This document shows positions 26,040-34,723 of a stretch of 64,000 nt of DNA, in pieces. This stretch comes from Solibacillus isronensis (GTDB taxonomy: Bacteria; Bacillota; Bacilli; Bacillales_A; Planococcaceae), in assembly GCF_900168685.1 (NCBI RefSeq), contig NZ_FVZN01000014.1:1364001-1428000 (forward strand), read 5' to 3'. The notes below the pieces were generated by a model, which did not search any database, was not told where the DNA came from, and saw only the letters and a list, made by a program, of their open reading frames with translations. A program made the position numbers and the translations under genes. Each line of letters starts with the position of its first letter. The stretch's first letter is position 1.

Positions 26040-27590
26040 TTAATGGGAAACATCTTGTACAGAAATACCTGTATGTGCTTTAACGCGGATCTCTTTATAA
26101 ACACGTTCTGCCTCTGCTTGTTCCACTTTGTGTGCTGTTAATATCGAACCTAGGTATCCTGCAAAGAAGCTTAAAGGAATCGTAATAATGGCAGGAACCG
26201 CTAAATTTACGATTGGTTCACCAACAAAAATTGCATTTCCTGTAGGACTCCAAATGTTTGGACCGAGCGCACCTAATACTAGACACGATACTAAACCAGT
26301 TACCATTGCCGCAACCGCGCCGTTTGCATTGAATTTCTTCCAATAGATCGTATAAAGGATAACCGGTAAGTTTGCCGATGCCCCGATACAAAATGCAAAC
26401 GATACTAGGAAGGAAACATTTAAACTTTGTGCAAATAATGCTAAAAGGATCGAAACAATCGCAATGGAAATAGAACCGATTCTTGCTGCTAATACTTGTT
26501 GCTTTTCCGTTAATTTCCCTTCTTTTAGAATCTCACCATAGATATCATGCGAAATCGCCGATGCACCTGTTAATACTAAACCGGATACAACCGCTAATAT
26601 AGTAGCAAACGCAACCGCACAAATGAATGATAGTAAAATATTGCCTCCTAAAAACTCTGCCAACAGTGGGGCAGCTGTGTTACCTGCAGCATTTTCTGCG
26701 ATGATTTTATCAAATCCGACGAAATGCATTGCACCAAAACCTAAGAAAATTGTCAGCGAGAAGAAGATCGCCGTAATCCATGTTGTCCATGAAATCGATG
26801 CACGGGCCGTTTTCGCATCTTTTACTGTAAAGAATCGCATTAAAATATGCGGTAAACCAGATGTACCAAGCACTAACGCAAGCATCATCGAAACTGAGTC
26901 GATCGTAGATGTGTACTTCATACCAGGCACTAAATATTCGTCCCCGTAATTTGTGCTGACCGTATCAAACATTTTCACTAAATTGAAATCAAACTTCGAG
27001 AATACTAAAAATGCTAGTAATGTCGTACCGAACAATAATAGACCTGCTTTAATAATCTGTACCCAGCTCGTTGCCGTCATTCCGCCGAACAGTACATACG
27101 TCGTCATCATGACACCTACTATTAAAACAGCCATCCAATACTCGATACCGAATAAAAGTTTAATTAATGCACCGGCACCAACTAATTGGGCAATCATATA
27201 TAAAATGACGATAATAATCGTACCTGTAGCCGCTACACCGCGAATCCGTTTTTCATTAAAACGAGCTGTCAGCATATCCGCCAATGTATAGCGTCCTAAA
27301 TTACGCATCGGTTCTGCTATTATATATAGAAGAACTAAGTTTGCTACGACATATCCGACAGAGAAGAAGAAGCCGTCAAAGCCTGTTAATGCAATCGCTC
27401 CGGAAACCCCTAAAAACGCGGCCGCAGATAAGTAGTCGCCAGCAATGGCAAATCCGTTTTGCCAACCTTTTAAACCACCGCCAGCTGTGTAGAAATCACT
27501 TGCTGAAGAAGTTCTCCTAGCAGCGATATATGTAACGATCAGTGTTAACCCTACGATACCAATAAAGAAACCTGCTGAAACGAGATTCAT
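26040..27590 (-). CDS. Sodium:solute symporter, ActP/YwcA-like (copy B)
   Basis: A 516-residue paralogue of copy A with the same signatures (ASDFYTAGGGLKGWQNGFAIAGDYLSAAAFLG, VLFGGMTATSWVQIIKAG, LGTSGLPHILMRFFTVKDAKTA, and the C-terminal TGISVQDVSH). The two copies keep near-identical motif blocks and differ mainly in loops such as NMFTQMTTATEHGEAY in A against KMFDTVSTNYGDEY in B. It starts 2 bp after the upstream DUF485 stop. It is probably a short-chain acid importer with different substrate or regulation; the substrate is an inference. Confidence 0.9.
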   Translation of the reverse strand: MNLVSAGFFIGIVGLTLIVTYIAARRTSSASDFYTAGGGLKGWQNGFAIAGDYLSAAAFLGVSGAIALTGFDGFFFSVGYVVANLVLLYIIAEPMRNLGRYTLADMLTARFNEKRIRGVAATGTIIIVILYMIAQLVGAGALIKLLFGIEYWMAVLIVGVMMTTYVLFGGMTATSWVQIIKAGLLLFGTTLLAFLVFSKFDFNLVKMFDTVSTNYGDEYLVPGMKYTSTIDSVSMMLALVLGTSGLPHILMRFFTVKDAKTARASISWTTWITAIFFSLTIFLGFGAMHFVGFDKIIAENAAGNTAAPLLAEFLGGNILLSFICAVAFATILAVVSGLVLTGASAISHDIYGEILKEGKLTEKQQVLAARIGSISIAIVSILLALFAQSLNVSFLVSFAFCIGASANLPVILYTIYWKKFNANGAVAAMVTGLVSCLVLGALGPNIWSPTGNAIFVGEPIVNLAVPAIITIPLSFFAGYLGSILTAHKVEQAEAERVYKEIRVKAHTGISVQDVSH

Positions 27591-27592
27591 CG

Positions 27593-27931
27593 TTATGCAC
27601 CTGCCTTTTCATATTCTTGTAAAACAGCAGCTGCAGCTTTATCGAATTTAGATGCCATTTTTACGTAGAGTGTACATAAAATAATTGTCATAATGAACAG
27701 GGCAAGCGAGTATACCCATACCCAAGTAATACTGCCAACAGCCTTCTGTTGTAACACAGGTGTGAATGCCAGTACCGGTAGTAAGATGTAAAATGTCAAA
27801 AACGTTATAGTTATTCCGAATAAAAATGTGTTTTTCTTCTTTACAAACTGATTAAATGTTTCCATGCGATCGATTTTGTCATAGTTAATGCCATCGCATT
27901 TCGCTGAGATTTTGTCCCCTAATTGACTCAA
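27593..27931 (-). CDS. DUF485 membrane protein, symporter partner (copy B)
   Basis: A 112-residue DUF485 protein. Two membrane segments (KNTFLFGITITFLTFYILLPVL and ITWVWVYSLALFIMTIILCTLYV) and the pattern QQKAVGSITWVW match copy A (HQKAIGDITWVW). The N-terminus is longer and different (LGDKISAKCDGINYDKIDRME). The start is TTG with GGGGGAATTCCG upstream. It forms an operon with symporter copy B. Confidence 0.86.
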   Translation of the reverse strand: MSQLGDKISAKCDGINYDKIDRMETFNQFVKKKNTFLFGITITFLTFYILLPVLAFTPVLQQKAVGSITWVWVYSLALFIMTIILCTLYVKMASKFDKAAAAVLQEYEKAGA

Positions 27932-28475
27932 CGGAATTCCCCCTTATGAAAAATTATTCTGTTTTAAACGGCATATTACTATTTGATTCCGTTAATAGTA
28001 CTCATTGTAAGAGGGGATAGAATATAATGCAATAACATTTTTTCAGAAAAGTTGGAATGTTTAAAATGGGAATGGAGTAGAATTATCAAGTTTTAAGGAG
28101 ATAAAATTGAAGGAGATGTTTTTGAAATTTACAAAGGATTATTATTTGCGAAAAGGAAAGTAATGAAAAACATATTTTAGCTAGAAATTAAAATACATAA
28201 AGCACAATATTATATTTCGATACCTAAAATATCTGTAATTCATGCTGATTTCGAGTAATTCAGTACATTGTACTATAACACAAAAGGGATAGTAAAAATC
28301 TGATATACTAACAATGTGAAAATTTTTATTTTATCGTAAGGAGTTTATTTGAAGAAAAGAAAACTAGTTATTTACAGAAAATGAAAGTGAAATAATAATA
28401 TTTTGACTATACATGAGAAAAAACCCGAGATATTATAAATGAATAATCAAAAAAGTATTAAATCGGAGGGATACA
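27932..28475. other. Long AT-rich divergent intergenic region
   Basis: 544 bp between the divergent DUF485 copy B and the GNAT gene. It is AT-rich, with scattered A-tracts and TATACT at about 28303 as a possible -10. I see no supported small gene, hairpin or repeat. Confidence 0.5.
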
Positions 28476-29015
28476 ATGTTGAATTTGAATACAAAGCGGT
28501 TAACATTTGAACGTTATACGGAAAAGGATCTTCCTCATGTGATAGACCTCGTTTCGGACACTTTCATGATGAAATTTATTGGCAATGGACAAATAAAGGA
28601 CAAACAATATGCGATTCATTTGATCGAACGTATGATTGAACAGTATCAAAACTTTGGGGATTACGGGTTACATAAACTGATCCATCGTCAAACCGGAGAA
28701 TTTATCGGACACGCGGGGCTTGTTGCACAAGTCATTGACGATACATTTGAAATTGAGCTCGGGTACTGGATTAAACGTGCTTATTGGGGACAAGGCTACG
28801 GGTTTGAAGCAGCACATGCTCTTGCGGAATATGCAGATGAAGAAATATGGTTGCACCGGTATATTTCAGCGATTCAAGTAGGTAATGAAGGATCTAAAAG
28901 AATTGCATTGAAAAATGGGATGCATTTGGAGAAAATCATTGAAATGGATGGGAAAATGGTTGAAATATTTGTTAAGCTCAATTCATTTGAAGAAGATGAA
29001 ACGGAAGCGTTATAA
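28476..29015 (+). CDS. RimJ/RimL-type GNAT acetyltransferase
   Basis: A 179-residue GNAT protein beginning LNTKRLTFERYTEKDLPHVIDL, typical of the RimJ/RimL branch that acetylates protein N-termini or small amines. The CoA loop is YWGQGYGFEAAHAL, after the strand EIELGYWIKRA. The C-terminal segment HRYISAIQVGNEGSKRIALKNGM is also typical. The ribosome site CGGAGGG is strong. The stop is 18 bp before the transglutaminase-like gene, so the two form a likely operon. The substrate is unknown. Confidence 0.87.
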   Translation: MLNLNTKRLTFERYTEKDLPHVIDLVSDTFMMKFIGNGQIKDKQYAIHLIERMIEQYQNFGDYGLHKLIHRQTGEFIGHAGLVAQVIDDTFEIELGYWIKRAYWGQGYGFEAAHALAEYADEEIWLHRYISAIQVGNEGSKRIALKNGMHLEKIIEMDGKMVEIFVKLNSFEEDETEAL

Positions 29016-29033
29016 GAGGAGTATCGACAGATT

Positions 29034-30551
29034 GTGAAAACGTATTTTGAAAGCTATGAACAGTATAAAAGGCAAGGAAATTCAATTAAAACAACGACCA
29101 TTACAGCAAAACAGTTGCTGCCGGCGCTTATTGCCCATATGGAGCGCATGGACAGGCAGTTTACGCTTCATATTAACGGCCAGCTGCCAATGCCGATCGA
29201 TTCTTTAATTAAGGAAGCTTTTGATCAGTGCCATCTAGAACAGCCATTTTATACCCAGCATTGTGAAAAGCGCAGCTATAAATATCGCCAATTAACAAAG
29301 AATCGGGTTAAAGTGGAATTTACAATGCGTTACCGGATGGCGCGGCAGGAAGAAAAATGGATCGTTAATGAAATTCAAGCCATTATTAAGAAGCGAATTC
29401 ATCCAGACATGTCTGCGCTGCAAAAGGTTTTCATTGTTCATGACTATATTGCAAGAACGTATAGCTATGAACGTCATACAGATGGATCGCCGTTTGCTGT
29501 GTATACGTTTATGAATGAAAAACATGGTGTTTGTATGGCGTATGCGCTTCTATTTGAAAAGATGATGGAAGCTCTGGAGATCCCTTGTTATTATGTGATC
29601 GGAAAAGCGGCGGGTGAGGGAACAGAGGGGCATGCTTGGAATATGGTTCAGATTGATGATCATTGGTATCATGTGGACGTGACTTGGGATGATATCGGTT
29701 CGATTCCTGGTAAAGAAGTTCGCTATCGTTATTTTTTAGTTGCGGATGAGAAAATGCGTCTTGATCATGAATGGAATGAAAATCATTATCCAATGTGTAC
29801 AAGTAAAAAATTTGAAGCAATTCATCGTTTATATGATGGCTGTCTCGTTAATACTAGTTTATATTATGCTCATCCTCGAAATGGTCATTTGTATGAAATG
29901 AACTTTGCTGATGATCCTTTTCAGACAAAACAGAAACTTATTGTTAAAATTCAATTTTGTTTCTATATAAATGGATTTTTGTATTTCAGGAATGATTCTC
30001 ATAATGGCTATTTGTATCAATTGGCGTTAGATGCTGATGAATTGACACAGCTAAGCGCGGAACAAGTTATACGAATCTATGAAACTGATACGACATTAGA
30101 AGTCTTGTATGCAGATCAAACGACTGAAAGCATTCAGAAATCAATTTCTGCGGATATAGTAAGTGAAGATTCATTATCATTTGAAACTGCTGAAAATTGC
30201 TTGGAAGTCCTGTTAAATACGTTTGGTGACAGTTGGGTAGCGACAGTAGATCAGCAAGATGATTGTATGCCAATTGTGTTTAAAAGCGCGGATGGAATCG
30301 AATTGTATGTAGATGAACATTATAAACAACTAACGGTAGATTTATATATTAATAGAGGTTTACATATTCAAATGACGAGTAACCGAAAAAACGTGGAATT
30401 TAAACAGCCGGCACAATTGAAGTTGCCAATTACATTAATACCAGGCTCAGAAAAACAATTAAGTAAACAAAACGCGTTGGAGTATTTTGCTGATGATGAG
30501 TTTATCTATATACAGTTATATAAAAGCGTGACGATCCAACTGAAAAAGTAA
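29034..30551 (+). CDS. Transglutaminase-like protein (unknown substrate)
   Basis: A 505-residue protein without signal peptide. Residues 125-235 carry a transglutaminase/protease core with Cys167 (KHGVCMAYALLFEKMM), His200 (GTEGHAWNMVQI) and Asp215 (WYHVDVTWDD), a complete triad. The N-terminal 120 residues form a helper domain (helical, ending FTMRYRMARQEEKW). The C-terminal 260 residues look like repeated strand units (YLYQLALDADELTQ, VLYADQTTESI). Bacterial members are peptidases or cross-linkers of wall-linked proteins; the lack of export signal suggests a cytosolic job. The start is GTG, with GAGGAG rather far (12 bases). Confidence 0.83.
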   Translation: MKTYFESYEQYKRQGNSIKTTTITAKQLLPALIAHMERMDRQFTLHINGQLPMPIDSLIKEAFDQCHLEQPFYTQHCEKRSYKYRQLTKNRVKVEFTMRYRMARQEEKWIVNEIQAIIKKRIHPDMSALQKVFIVHDYIARTYSYERHTDGSPFAVYTFMNEKHGVCMAYALLFEKMMEALEIPCYYVIGKAAGEGTEGHAWNMVQIDDHWYHVDVTWDDIGSIPGKEVRYRYFLVADEKMRLDHEWNENHYPMCTSKKFEAIHRLYDGCLVNTSLYYAHPRNGHLYEMNFADDPFQTKQKLIVKIQFCFYINGFLYFRNDSHNGYLYQLALDADELTQLSAEQVIRIYETDTTLEVLYADQTTESIQKSISADIVSEDSLSFETAENCLEVLLNTFGDSWVATVDQQDDCMPIVFKSADGIELYVDEHYKQLTVDLYINRGLHIQMTSNRKNVEFKQPAQLKLPITLIPGSEKQLSKQNALEYFADDEFIYIQLYKSVTIQLKK

Positions 30552-30940
30552 ACAAATGGCCATAATATAACGGGTCCGGTTATATTATGGCTATTTCAGC
30601 AAAAAACGCATTTTGTCTCACTGTTATAAGTATACTTTTGAAACGAGACTTAACTTCCTATAATATATATTATGACCGTGTCCCTATTTTAGAAATTAAC
30701 ATTAAATAAAATATACATTGTTCCTGTCGCCTTTTTATATATCTACGTTCTACGTTACTTCATACATTTAATTGGAGCAACTTTCTCTTATGATTATAAA
30801 ATTAAGCTATTTCAGCTTTTATACCTCAATAGCTTAAAAAAATAATTTTTTTTATATATTTTTTGTACATCAACAAATATATATGTGACTATTGTTTCTC
30901 CAACTTTGCATCCAATCAACTCATCTCTGTCCGCGCTTCT
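30552..30940. other. Intergenic region after transglutaminase-like gene
   Basis: 389 bp holding a 13-bp-stem hairpin at 30559-30591 (GCCATAATATAAC / GTTATATTATGGC), which probably ends the plus-strand operon although its T run is poor. The rest is AT-rich with no supported gene. Confidence 0.55.
30559..30595 (+). terminator. Hairpin, probable terminator
   Basis: A perfect 13-bp stem GCCATAATATAAC / GTTATATTATGGC around CGGGTCCG follows the transglutaminase-like gene. Only a weak T run follows. Confidence 0.55.
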
Positions 30941-31273
30941 TTAATCAACTTGATCTTTAGGATGATTTTTACGATGAAGCTCAGTAAGATCTTTTATATA
31001 ATATAAAGAATAGTCATCGTTAATATCCACTTCAAAAAAGTAATAATTTTGAGTTTCTATATCTATAACTTCTAATTCAAACAAACCCATTCCTCTCATG
31101 TAATCGATTTCTTCAGATTTTAAATTTTCTCTAGCAATGCCATAGTTCGTTTCAATATAGCTTTTCGCATAGTTGTATGCGATCGCGCTCCGAGATTTAG
31201 AATTAAAATAATTGTAATTAACAAAAATTACTATTATACAAAATAATAGATTAAAGATAATTATTTTTTTCAT
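30941..31273 (-). CDS. Small membrane-anchored protein (110 aa), function unknown
   Basis: Residues 1-23 (MKKIIIFNLLFCIIVIFVNY) form one membrane anchor. The outer part (AIAYNYAKSYIETNYGIA..., LFELEVIDIETQNYYFFEVDIND, ending NHPKDQVD) has a helix followed by strands, a layout seen in many short Bacillus surface proteins. AAGGAGAGGAAA precedes the ATG closely. It lies downstream of the broken histidine phosphatase on the same strand. No family is recognised. Confidence 0.7.
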   Translation of the reverse strand: MKKIIIFNLLFCIIVIFVNYNYFNSKSRSAIAYNYAKSYIETNYGIARENLKSEEIDYMRGMGLFELEVIDIETQNYYFFEVDINDDYSLYYIKDLTELHRKNHPKDQVD

Positions 31274-31335
31274 TTTCCTCTCCTTCCGCCGTAATTTTTA
31301 AAGTCCGTGGAACAATGATAATCTTCGAATGAAAA

Positions 31336-31922
31336 TTAGTATTCTCTCTCAAAATTTCCATTCCATAAGCGAACTTTATTTACTAATTGGTTGCTTTCAT
31401 TAACCGTTAGTTTATAAATGTCAGGTTTTGTTGTAGTCTTCCAAAAGCTAATATCAAACGATCATCAAAAGTGATTCATAATATTTGTCAGGATATTTCC
31501 ATGGATTCCTATAGCAATTTTTTCCCTTTGTATTTATGCAATAGTTCATATAATGCTGCAATTCCCCGTTCTTTAACTTCACGACTAGTTTCTCCACCCG
31601 GATAAGAGAAATTTTGATTTTCAAACGCATATTTAAATGCTTCTATTGGATCTTCAAAAATATAATCATTCGCAGTTAAACAACCTTCTCTAAAACGGTC
31701 ATCCTTTTCAATTTCTTTGTCAATCAATTTCGAAAGACCTTCTACAGTCTCAATTGCTCTCATGTATGGACTGGATACGATATAATCAATGGATTCTGAA
31801 CTCAGTATTTCTGTCACTTTATCAGCATCATTTCTACCTTTGTCGGATAATCCTCTAGATTCTTCATTTTCTAAATCAAAAACTGAATGTGCGTGTCTCA
31901 CAAAATATATTTCTGTGTTCAT
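31336..31922 (-). pseudogene. Histidine phosphatase family gene with homopolymer frameshifts
   Basis: The first 137 codons (31509-31922) read cleanly: IYFVRHAHSVFDLENEESRGLSDKGR holds the RHxH catalytic motif and SSPYMRAIET is the second conserved block. The frame then stops just after YKGKK. Shifting by one base at the A6 run (31518-31523) gives IAIGIHGNILTNIMNHF, carrying the expected second catalytic His. Two more compensating single-base changes in T runs at about 31467-31470 and 31455-31457 restore ISFWKTTTKPDIYKL and QLVNKVRLWNGNFEREY, the normal family C-terminus, with a stop at 31336. The intact product would be about 195 residues. Either it is a decaying gene or three homopolymer sequencing errors are present. 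Confidence 0.85.
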
Positions 31923-32149
31923 CGTTAAATCCTGCCTTTCCTCTTTACAATTAAAGTATACTAGTTAATTGATAAAATGGTATTAAAAGTATTTGAATCT
32001 TTCGAAATCCGCGCTCTGTTTTAAAGCTTCCAGGATAACAAGCCCCACCATTTTTTAAAAACCCAAAACAAAACAGAAAATACGAATTTGTATAAAGGGA
32101 ATTGCTCCAGGGTAGACTTTTTAAAGAAAAATCTGGAGGTGTGTTTAAC

Positions 32150-32359
32150 ATGTTAGAGAAAAAATTAGCTCTTCATGAAACAATGGAATTTCATGAAGTT
32201 ATAAACTTTATGACAACTAGTTTACTTAAATCAAAGTTAAGTCAAGGTGTCGTCTTTGATGATGATTTAAGAGCCTTATTAGACAAAAATGTAAAATTAT
32301 CTACCCCAGCACTTGCCGCAATGGTTAAGCTCTATTCTAAATCGGAACTGGTATATTAG
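32150..32359 (+). CDS. Small coat F-like spore protein (YraG-like)
   Basis: A 69-residue helical protein (MLEKKLALHETMEFHEVIN, LLKSKLSQGVVFDDDLRALL, ALAAMVKLYSK) of the kind that precedes the coat F-like gene and adhB in the B. subtilis yraG-yraF-adhB group. CTGGAGGTGTG supports the ATG at 32150; a longer in-frame version starts before this site and is unlikely. It is followed after 12 bp by the next coat F-like gene. It is probably made during sporulation, which is inferred from the neighbourhood. Confidence 0.75.
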   Translation: MLEKKLALHETMEFHEVINFMTTSLLKSKLSQGVVFDDDLRALLDKNVKLSTPALAAMVKLYSKSELVY

Positions 32360-32371
32360 GAGGTCAATTTT

Positions 32372-32734
32372 ATGGAAGACTATTTAGATCCGATCAATTC
32401 AATTGGAATGCCTGAACTAACGGATTCTGGAGTTGCGCTTGAGTTTTTGCTTACAACAAAGACGGGAATTCGAAATCTTTCAATCGCCTTAACCGAAACA
32501 GCTTCCCCGGCACTACAAAAAATTATGAGAACGCAACTGAATGTGATGATTGATCTATATTTTGAGATTTCTGAGCTTATGATGAAAAAAGAATGGCTGA
32601 AGCCTTATCATCTGGAAGGTCAAAAAGAGTTGGATATTAAATCTGCTGAAAATGCGATAAGTATTGCCCAGTTGGATCTATTTCCTAAGAGCATGAACCG
32701 CAAAGGAATGTTCCCTACCCCACCAAAAAAGTAA
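32372..32734 (+). CDS. Spore coat protein F-like (YraF-like)
   Basis: A 120-residue helical protein with the coat F layout: TDSGVALEFLLTTKTGIRNL, SIALTETASPALQKIMRTQLN, then LYFEISELMMKKEWLKPY. The tail ends FPTPPKK. CotF-family proteins sit in or under the spore coat or act in the forespore. AGGAGGTCAATTTT is a clear ribosome site. It is the middle gene of an operon with the YraG-like gene before and adhB 21 bp after, the same order as in B. subtilis. Confidence 0.8.
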   Translation: MEDYLDPINSIGMPELTDSGVALEFLLTTKTGIRNLSIALTETASPALQKIMRTQLNVMIDLYFEISELMMKKEWLKPYHLEGQKELDIKSAENAISIAQLDLFPKSMNRKGMFPTPPKK

Positions 32735-32755
32735 ACGGAAACGAGGGATTTTTTA

Positions 32756-33892
32756 ATGAAAGCTGTTACTTTTCAAGGTATAAAAAATGTTGAGGTCAAG
32801 GAAGTAAAAGACCCTAAAATAAAAAAAGCCGATGATATTATAATCCGTCTCACAACAACAGCCATATGCGGATCAGATTTGCATTTGATGCATGGAATGA
32901 TACCAAATATAGGCCAAGATTATGTTGTTGGCCATGAACCAATGGGAATTGTGGAAGAAGTCGGCAAGGATGTGACGAAGGTAAAAAAAGGTGACCGGGT
33001 TGTCATTCCCTTTAATGTCGCATGCGGTCAATGCTGGTATTGCAATCACGAGCTGGAAAGTCAATGTGATAATGCGAATGACAATGGTGAAATGGGCGCC
33101 TACTTCGGTTATTCAGACACAACAGGAGGGTTTCCTGGAGGCCAGGCCGAGTATATGCGTGTTCCCTATGGCAATTTCCTCCCTTTTAAAATTCCGGAGA
33201 AATCTGAAGTTCCTGATGAAAGTCTCGTTCTCCTTGCTGATGCTGCCTCTACTGCTTTTTGGAGTGTAGAAAATGCCGGTGTGAAAAAAGGAGATACAGT
33301 TGTTATTCTTGGTTGCGGACCTGTTGGACTATTGGCGCAAAAATTTACTTGGTTAAAAGGTGCAGAAAGAGTAATCGCAGTTGACTATGTAGGATATCGT
33401 CTCAAACACGCTAAAAAGACAAATAAAGTTGAAATCGTTAATTTTGAAGACCATGAAAATTGTGGTGAATATTTAAAAGAGATTACAAAAGGCGGCGCGG
33501 ACGTAGTTATTGATTGTGTCGGGATGAGCGGAAAAATGACACCATTAGAGTTTCTGGCAAGTGGTATAAAACTGCAAAGTGGTGCTATGGGAGCGATTGT
33601 GACAGCCAGTCAAGCAGTACGCAAAGGAGGAACGATCCAAATTACCGGTGTTTATGGTGGCCGATACAACGCTTTCCCACTCGGAGACATATTCCAACGC
33701 AATGTTGCAATACGCACTGGACAAGCCCCTGTTGTTCATCTCATGCCTCATGTATATAACTTAATCGCTGATGGTAAAGTGAATGCAGGTGATATTATTA
33801 CACATGTCCTCCCTCTTGAAAAAGCAAAGTATGGGTATGAAATATTCGATACAAAACAGGAAGATTGTATAAAGGTTGTTTTAAAACCTTAA
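32756..33892 (+). CDS. adhB: Zinc-dependent alcohol dehydrogenase AdhB-like
   Basis: A 378-residue medium-chain zinc dehydrogenase. Catalytic zinc ligands are Cys38, His60 and Glu61 (ICGSDLHL and VVGHEPMG). The structural zinc set is Cys90/93/96/104 (ACGQCWYCNHELESQC). The NAD-binding motif is ILGCGPVGLLAQ. The insert GGFPGGQAEYMRVPYGN and the long C-terminal half place it among formaldehyde-dehydrogenase-like enzymes. It oxidises an alcohol or aldehyde adduct; the substrate is unknown. It is third in the coat F-like operon, as in B. subtilis, which hints at expression in sporulation. It is followed by a terminator. Confidence 0.88.
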   Translation: MKAVTFQGIKNVEVKEVKDPKIKKADDIIIRLTTTAICGSDLHLMHGMIPNIGQDYVVGHEPMGIVEEVGKDVTKVKKGDRVVIPFNVACGQCWYCNHELESQCDNANDNGEMGAYFGYSDTTGGFPGGQAEYMRVPYGNFLPFKIPEKSEVPDESLVLLADAASTAFWSVENAGVKKGDTVVILGCGPVGLLAQKFTWLKGAERVIAVDYVGYRLKHAKKTNKVEIVNFEDHENCGEYLKEITKGGADVVIDCVGMSGKMTPLEFLASGIKLQSGAMGAIVTASQAVRKGGTIQITGVYGGRYNAFPLGDIFQRNVAIRTGQAPVVHLMPHVYNLIADGKVNAGDIITHVLPLEKAKYGYEIFDTKQEDCIKVVLKP

Positions 33893-33902
33893 ATATAGTT
33901 TG

Positions 33903-33938
33903 GGTACTTTTGTAACTCTTTGCAAAAGTACCTTTTTT
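33903..33938 (+). terminator. Terminator after adhB
   Basis: A perfect stem GGTACTTTTG / CAAAAGTACC is followed by T6. Confidence 0.9.
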
Positions 33939-34173
33939 ATTATAAAAGTTACCTTTATTCCACGCCCTTAACATGTAAATAAGCTACAGCTTCTCCCTAT
34001 TATTATCAATCTAGAGCACCCTTGAAACAGTATTTATAATAAATTTGCCACATTTCGTTGAATAAATATCGATTAATTAATAAACATTTGCTATATATAA
34101 AAATATTACCAGTATTATTATCCTACGATAACTTGTAATATATAGATAGAATCAAAAAGGAGGATTTACCGCG

Positions 34174-34683
34174 TTGAAAAAAGTATTTAAACTTGGTTGT
34201 GGCGGGTTTTTAGCCCTTATTATATTAATAGTAATCATTGCAGTGTTCAGTGATGGAGAAACATCTGAAGTGGATTCAGATACAAAAGTTGAAGCGACAA
34301 CTGAACCGAAAGAACAAGCTGCAGATACAAAAGAAGCTGTAAAAGAAGAGCCAAAAGAGGAAGCAAAAGAAGATAATGTACCGCGTGAATATAAATCTGC
34401 GTTGAAAAAAGCAGAAATGTATGCGGAAACAATGCAAATGTCTAAAGCCGGTATTTATGATCAGTTAATTTCGGAGTATGGAGAAGGTTTCCCTAAAGAA
34501 GCCGCGCAATATGCAATCGATAACCTGGAGTTTGACTGGAAAGCAAATGCATTAGATAAAGCAAAATCATACGCTGAAACAATGGCGATGTCTGACTCTG
34601 CCATTTACGATCAATTGATTTCCGAATACGGAGAAAAATTTACAGCTGAAGAAGCTCAGTACGCAATTGATAACTTAGAATAA
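34174..34683 (+). CDS. Ltp-family surface-exposed protein with two repeats
   Basis: A 169-residue protein with an N-terminal membrane anchor (KLGCGGFLALIILIVIIAVF; the Cys9 context is a weak lipobox), an acidic Lys/Glu/Ala-rich linker (36-67) and two copies of the Ltp domain. The copies begin ALKKAEMYAETMQMSKAGIY and ALDKAKSYAETMAMSDSAIY and each ends AQYAIDNLE. In Streptococcus phage TP-J34 the Ltp lipoprotein blocks superinfection by hindering DNA injection; most chromosomal members are uncharacterised. The start is TTG with AAGGAGGATT upstream. The group II intron sits right behind its terminator. Confidence 0.85.
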   Translation: MKKVFKLGCGGFLALIILIVIIAVFSDGETSEVDSDTKVEATTEPKEQAADTKEAVKEEPKEEAKEDNVPREYKSALKKAEMYAETMQMSKAGIYDQLISEYGEGFPKEAAQYAIDNLEFDWKANALDKAKSYAETMAMSDSAIYDQLISEYGEKFTAEEAQYAIDNLE

Positions 34684-34687
34684 ATTG

Positions 34688-34721
34688 AAAGCCTTCCATC
34701 GTATTGGTGGAAGGCTTTTTT
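34688..34721 (+). terminator. Terminator after Ltp gene, intron target
   Basis: The stem AAAGCCTTCCATC / GGTGGAAGGCTTT is followed by T6. The group IIC intron begins 2-3 bases after the T run, the classical IIC target. Confidence 0.9.
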
Positions 34722-34723
34722 CA

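Noticed and set aside
31274-31335. Separate small gene between the membrane protein and the broken phosphatase
   Set aside because: No start with ribosome site; the only sensible coding signal is the phosphatase remnant upstream.
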